Source of the DNA: Gonium pectorale
Lineage: Eukaryota > Chlorophyta > Chlorophyceae > Chlamydomonadales > Volvocaceae
Direction of reading: 5' to 3'
Assembly (NCBI GenBank): GCA_001584585.1
Contig: LSYV01000084.1
Span: 5,276-40,072, forward strand
Length of the DNA: 34,797 nt
Shown: positions 33,349 to 34,797 of the stretch, piece by piece
Layout: each line of letters begins with the position of its first letter
Position numbering within the stretch: position 1 is the first letter of the stretch
Translations under genes and position numbers: made by a program
The notes under the pieces: generated by a model
The model's database searches: none
What the model was told of the DNA's origin: nothing
What the model saw: only the letters and a program-made list of their open reading frames with translations

Positions 33349-34039
33349 GTAAGCGGGCGGCGGAGGGCCGGCCCGTCCGGGGGTGGAAGCGGGGAGGGTG
33401 GGGCTAGTGGGGGTGAGGGGGGTCGACATCGCCTGAGAGGGAGGGGCTGAATGGAAACTTACGGTGGGCGTGTACAAGGGATGGGGCAGCGAGGCGGGCG
33501 AGTTGCGGGGCGGTTGTGGCTTGTGGGGCAGGTGCAGGTTTGGGGAGGGGTGTGGGCGTGGGCGCACGGTGGAGTATGCCATACGTGCGGTATACGGACG
33601 TGAGGCGGAGGCCGGCAGCGCTGGGCAGGGCCGCACGGGATGCGCTGGAACCACCTGGAATCACTTGGAACCGAGCGTGGGGATCCACGGCAGGTTGGGC
33701 GACAGCACGGCAGCACCGCTGGCCCTCCGCCCCTGCAAGAGGCCCTCTAGCTGCTGTCAGTACGGTGTGGGGTTGCTCGTCGGGGCTCCGTGGGCGGGCG
33801 CGCGTGCAGCAGTTGCTATATGCGCATGTGTGTATGCGGGGAGGTGCAGGGGTCCTGTGGGGACTAGGCACTGTCCGTAACATTACGCGTTAGAGGCGGT
33901 GCGCCTCCTCCGGTAATGAGCGAGGCGGCGGGCGGGCAGGCTGGCCGCGAGCGGCACGCCGCTGGCTGCTGCCGTGCGTGCAAGGCAGGGGCATTCTCAC
34001 GTACGGACAGCACGTCCCTCGCCCGTTGGCCACATTTAC
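33349..34039. other. G-rich non-coding stretch, nothing supported
   Basis: The plus strand is G-rich (GGGGAGGG-like runs near 33360-33450 and 33520-33560). Several ORFs overlap in all frames with no frame preferred. It may be an intron. Confidence 0.35.
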
Positions 34040-34143
34040 CCATGTACATCATTGACTCCCTGACAGCGCACTCCTCCTTTGTGTCAACCAACCGCATCTC
34101 CCGCGCCTTCGCGAACACCAGCAGCGGCCCGGGCGGCCAACCG
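34040..34143 (-). other. Exon-like stretch, unknown protein
   Basis: On the minus strand, an acceptor CAG at 34146-34144 is followed by an open frame reading LLVFAKAREMRLVDTKEECA and then SMMYM, up to a donor G|GTAAAT at 34040/34039. The composition (charged helix) is protein-like. No partner exon is placed with confidence. Confidence 0.3.
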
Positions 34144-34481
34144 CTGCCAGCCCAGAGAGAGCCCCCCGCCCCCGGCGCCCAATCCCGTCGCACCTCAACC
34201 CATGGCACGCGTTACCCCCCATCGCACTTATCCATTCAACCATGTAGACCCGCCATCCAGCAAATTAAGTGGACACCGTACATATTGGTAGTACGGTACT
34301 CCACTTTGACATAACCACTCACCATTAAATGCACCAACCCGTTTTCCACATCACACGTATCCTACTATACGACATTAGCAAATCGATCAACAGAATTTGA
34401 CTGTGGGTTGACGGCCATGCTGTAGCGGATCCAGCCGTGCCAGCGGCCTGGCGCTGCGACGCCCACCTCCGCCTCCGCCAC

Positions 34482-34613
34482 TTATTGCCACTTCAAGTCA
34501 TCCGCCCCGCACCCGCTCATCTGCATATCCCCCGTCCCGTGCGTGTGGTCCATGAACCCACCATGCTTGGCAGCCTCCACCGGCGAACCCAGGTCTGTGG
34601 TCTTCAGGTGCAG
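34482..34613 (-). other. Possible terminal exon, unknown protein
   Basis: The minus-strand frame reads AAKHGGFMDHTHGTGDMQM, then a Cys/Asp/Lys end and a TAA stop at 34482-34484. Acidic, His- and Met-containing residues give it a protein-like composition. Its upstream side runs into the hairpin at 34590-34633, so the 5' end is unclear. It may belong with the exon-like stretch at 34040-34143. Confidence 0.25.
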
Positions 34614-34633
34614 GGCTGAAGACCACAGACCTG
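34590..34633. repeat. Perfect hairpin, 18-bp stem, 8-base loop
   Basis: The arms 34590-34607 and 34616-34633 are exact reverse complements. The loop is GTGCAGGG. It lies 14 bases from a second perfect hairpin. Confidence 0.95.
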
Positions 34634-34647
34634 CACCCCCCTGTTGA

Positions 34648-34690
34648 CCGCGAAAGCCTCCCCCCTGCTGGTGGGGGGAGGCTTTCGCGG
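34648..34690. repeat. Perfect hairpin, 18-bp stem, 7-base loop
   Basis: The arms 34648-34665 and 34673-34690 are exact reverse complements. The loop is TGCTGGT. The stem is unrelated in sequence to the neighbouring hairpin at 34590-34633. Confidence 0.95.
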
Positions 34691-34797
34691 CTGGCCTCCC
34701 CCCAAAGCACAGCGCAAGCTCCCCCGCGCATGTACAACTTAGAACGGTGCTCGAACCTCGCTGCCAGGCCCCACCACGTACCCCAGCAGCCAGCACT

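Noticed and set aside
32830..33654. 274-codon minus-strand open frame
   Set aside because: It is Pro/Ser/Thr-rich with no coding bias and overlaps the better-supported plus-strand exon-like stretch at 33203-33348.
34590..34690. Bacterial-type rho-independent terminators
   Set aside because: The stems are perfect but no T tract follows, and the genomic context is eukaryotic.

Overview
The window looks like nuclear DNA of a GC-rich green alga of the Chlamydomonas/Volvox type. This is inferred from composition and gene style. Coding exons are very GC-rich at third positions and rich in Ala, Leu, Pro and Gln. Introns are numerous and short, with GTGCG/GTGAG/GTAAG donors and pyrimidine-CAG acceptors, and a TGTAA poly(A) signal lies downstream of one gene. 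I saw no bacterial operon layout, CRISPR array, tRNA or rRNA. A 20-N assembly gap lies at 11759-11778.

Layout: (1) 116-16056, minus strand: one very large gene that I resolve into 14 exons, mostly with phase-compatible GT..AG junctions. It encodes a roughly 4,200-residue Ala/Leu-rich, probably helical-repeat protein with a basic, acid-poor N-terminus. I do not recognise the family. (2) 16057-16598: presumed divergent promoter region with a 19-bp direct repeat. (3) 16599-18383, plus strand: a tentative two-exon gene of unknown function with a low-complexity Ser/Ala/Pro-rich C-terminal half. (4) 18384-20147: intergenic. (5) 20148-25126, plus strand: a 13-exon FAD-dependent monooxygenase resembling kynurenine 3-monooxygenase, with a C-terminal membrane segment.

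(6) 25127-34797 is different in character. It has no long intact gene and is dominated by inverted duplications at three sizes: a hairpin with 104-bp arms (26899-27167), an inverted repeat with arms of about 1.5 kb around a 1.6-kb spacer (28127-29636 and 31239-32722), and two adjacent perfect 18-bp hairpins (34590-34633 and 34648-34690). Decayed copies of one membrane-protein-like sequence occur three times (27.1-27.6 kb, 28.7-29.1 kb and 31.7-32.2 kb). Two paralogous exons at 28.0 and 29.8 kb share a conserved peptide and donor site. A few isolated exon-like stretches occur at 32.7, 33.2, 34.1 and 34.5 kb.

The two well-supported genes are on opposite strands and show no obvious functional link. 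The most distinctive observations are the clustered inverted duplications and two intronic minisatellites in the giant gene that begin at, or straddle, a 5' splice site and copy it.
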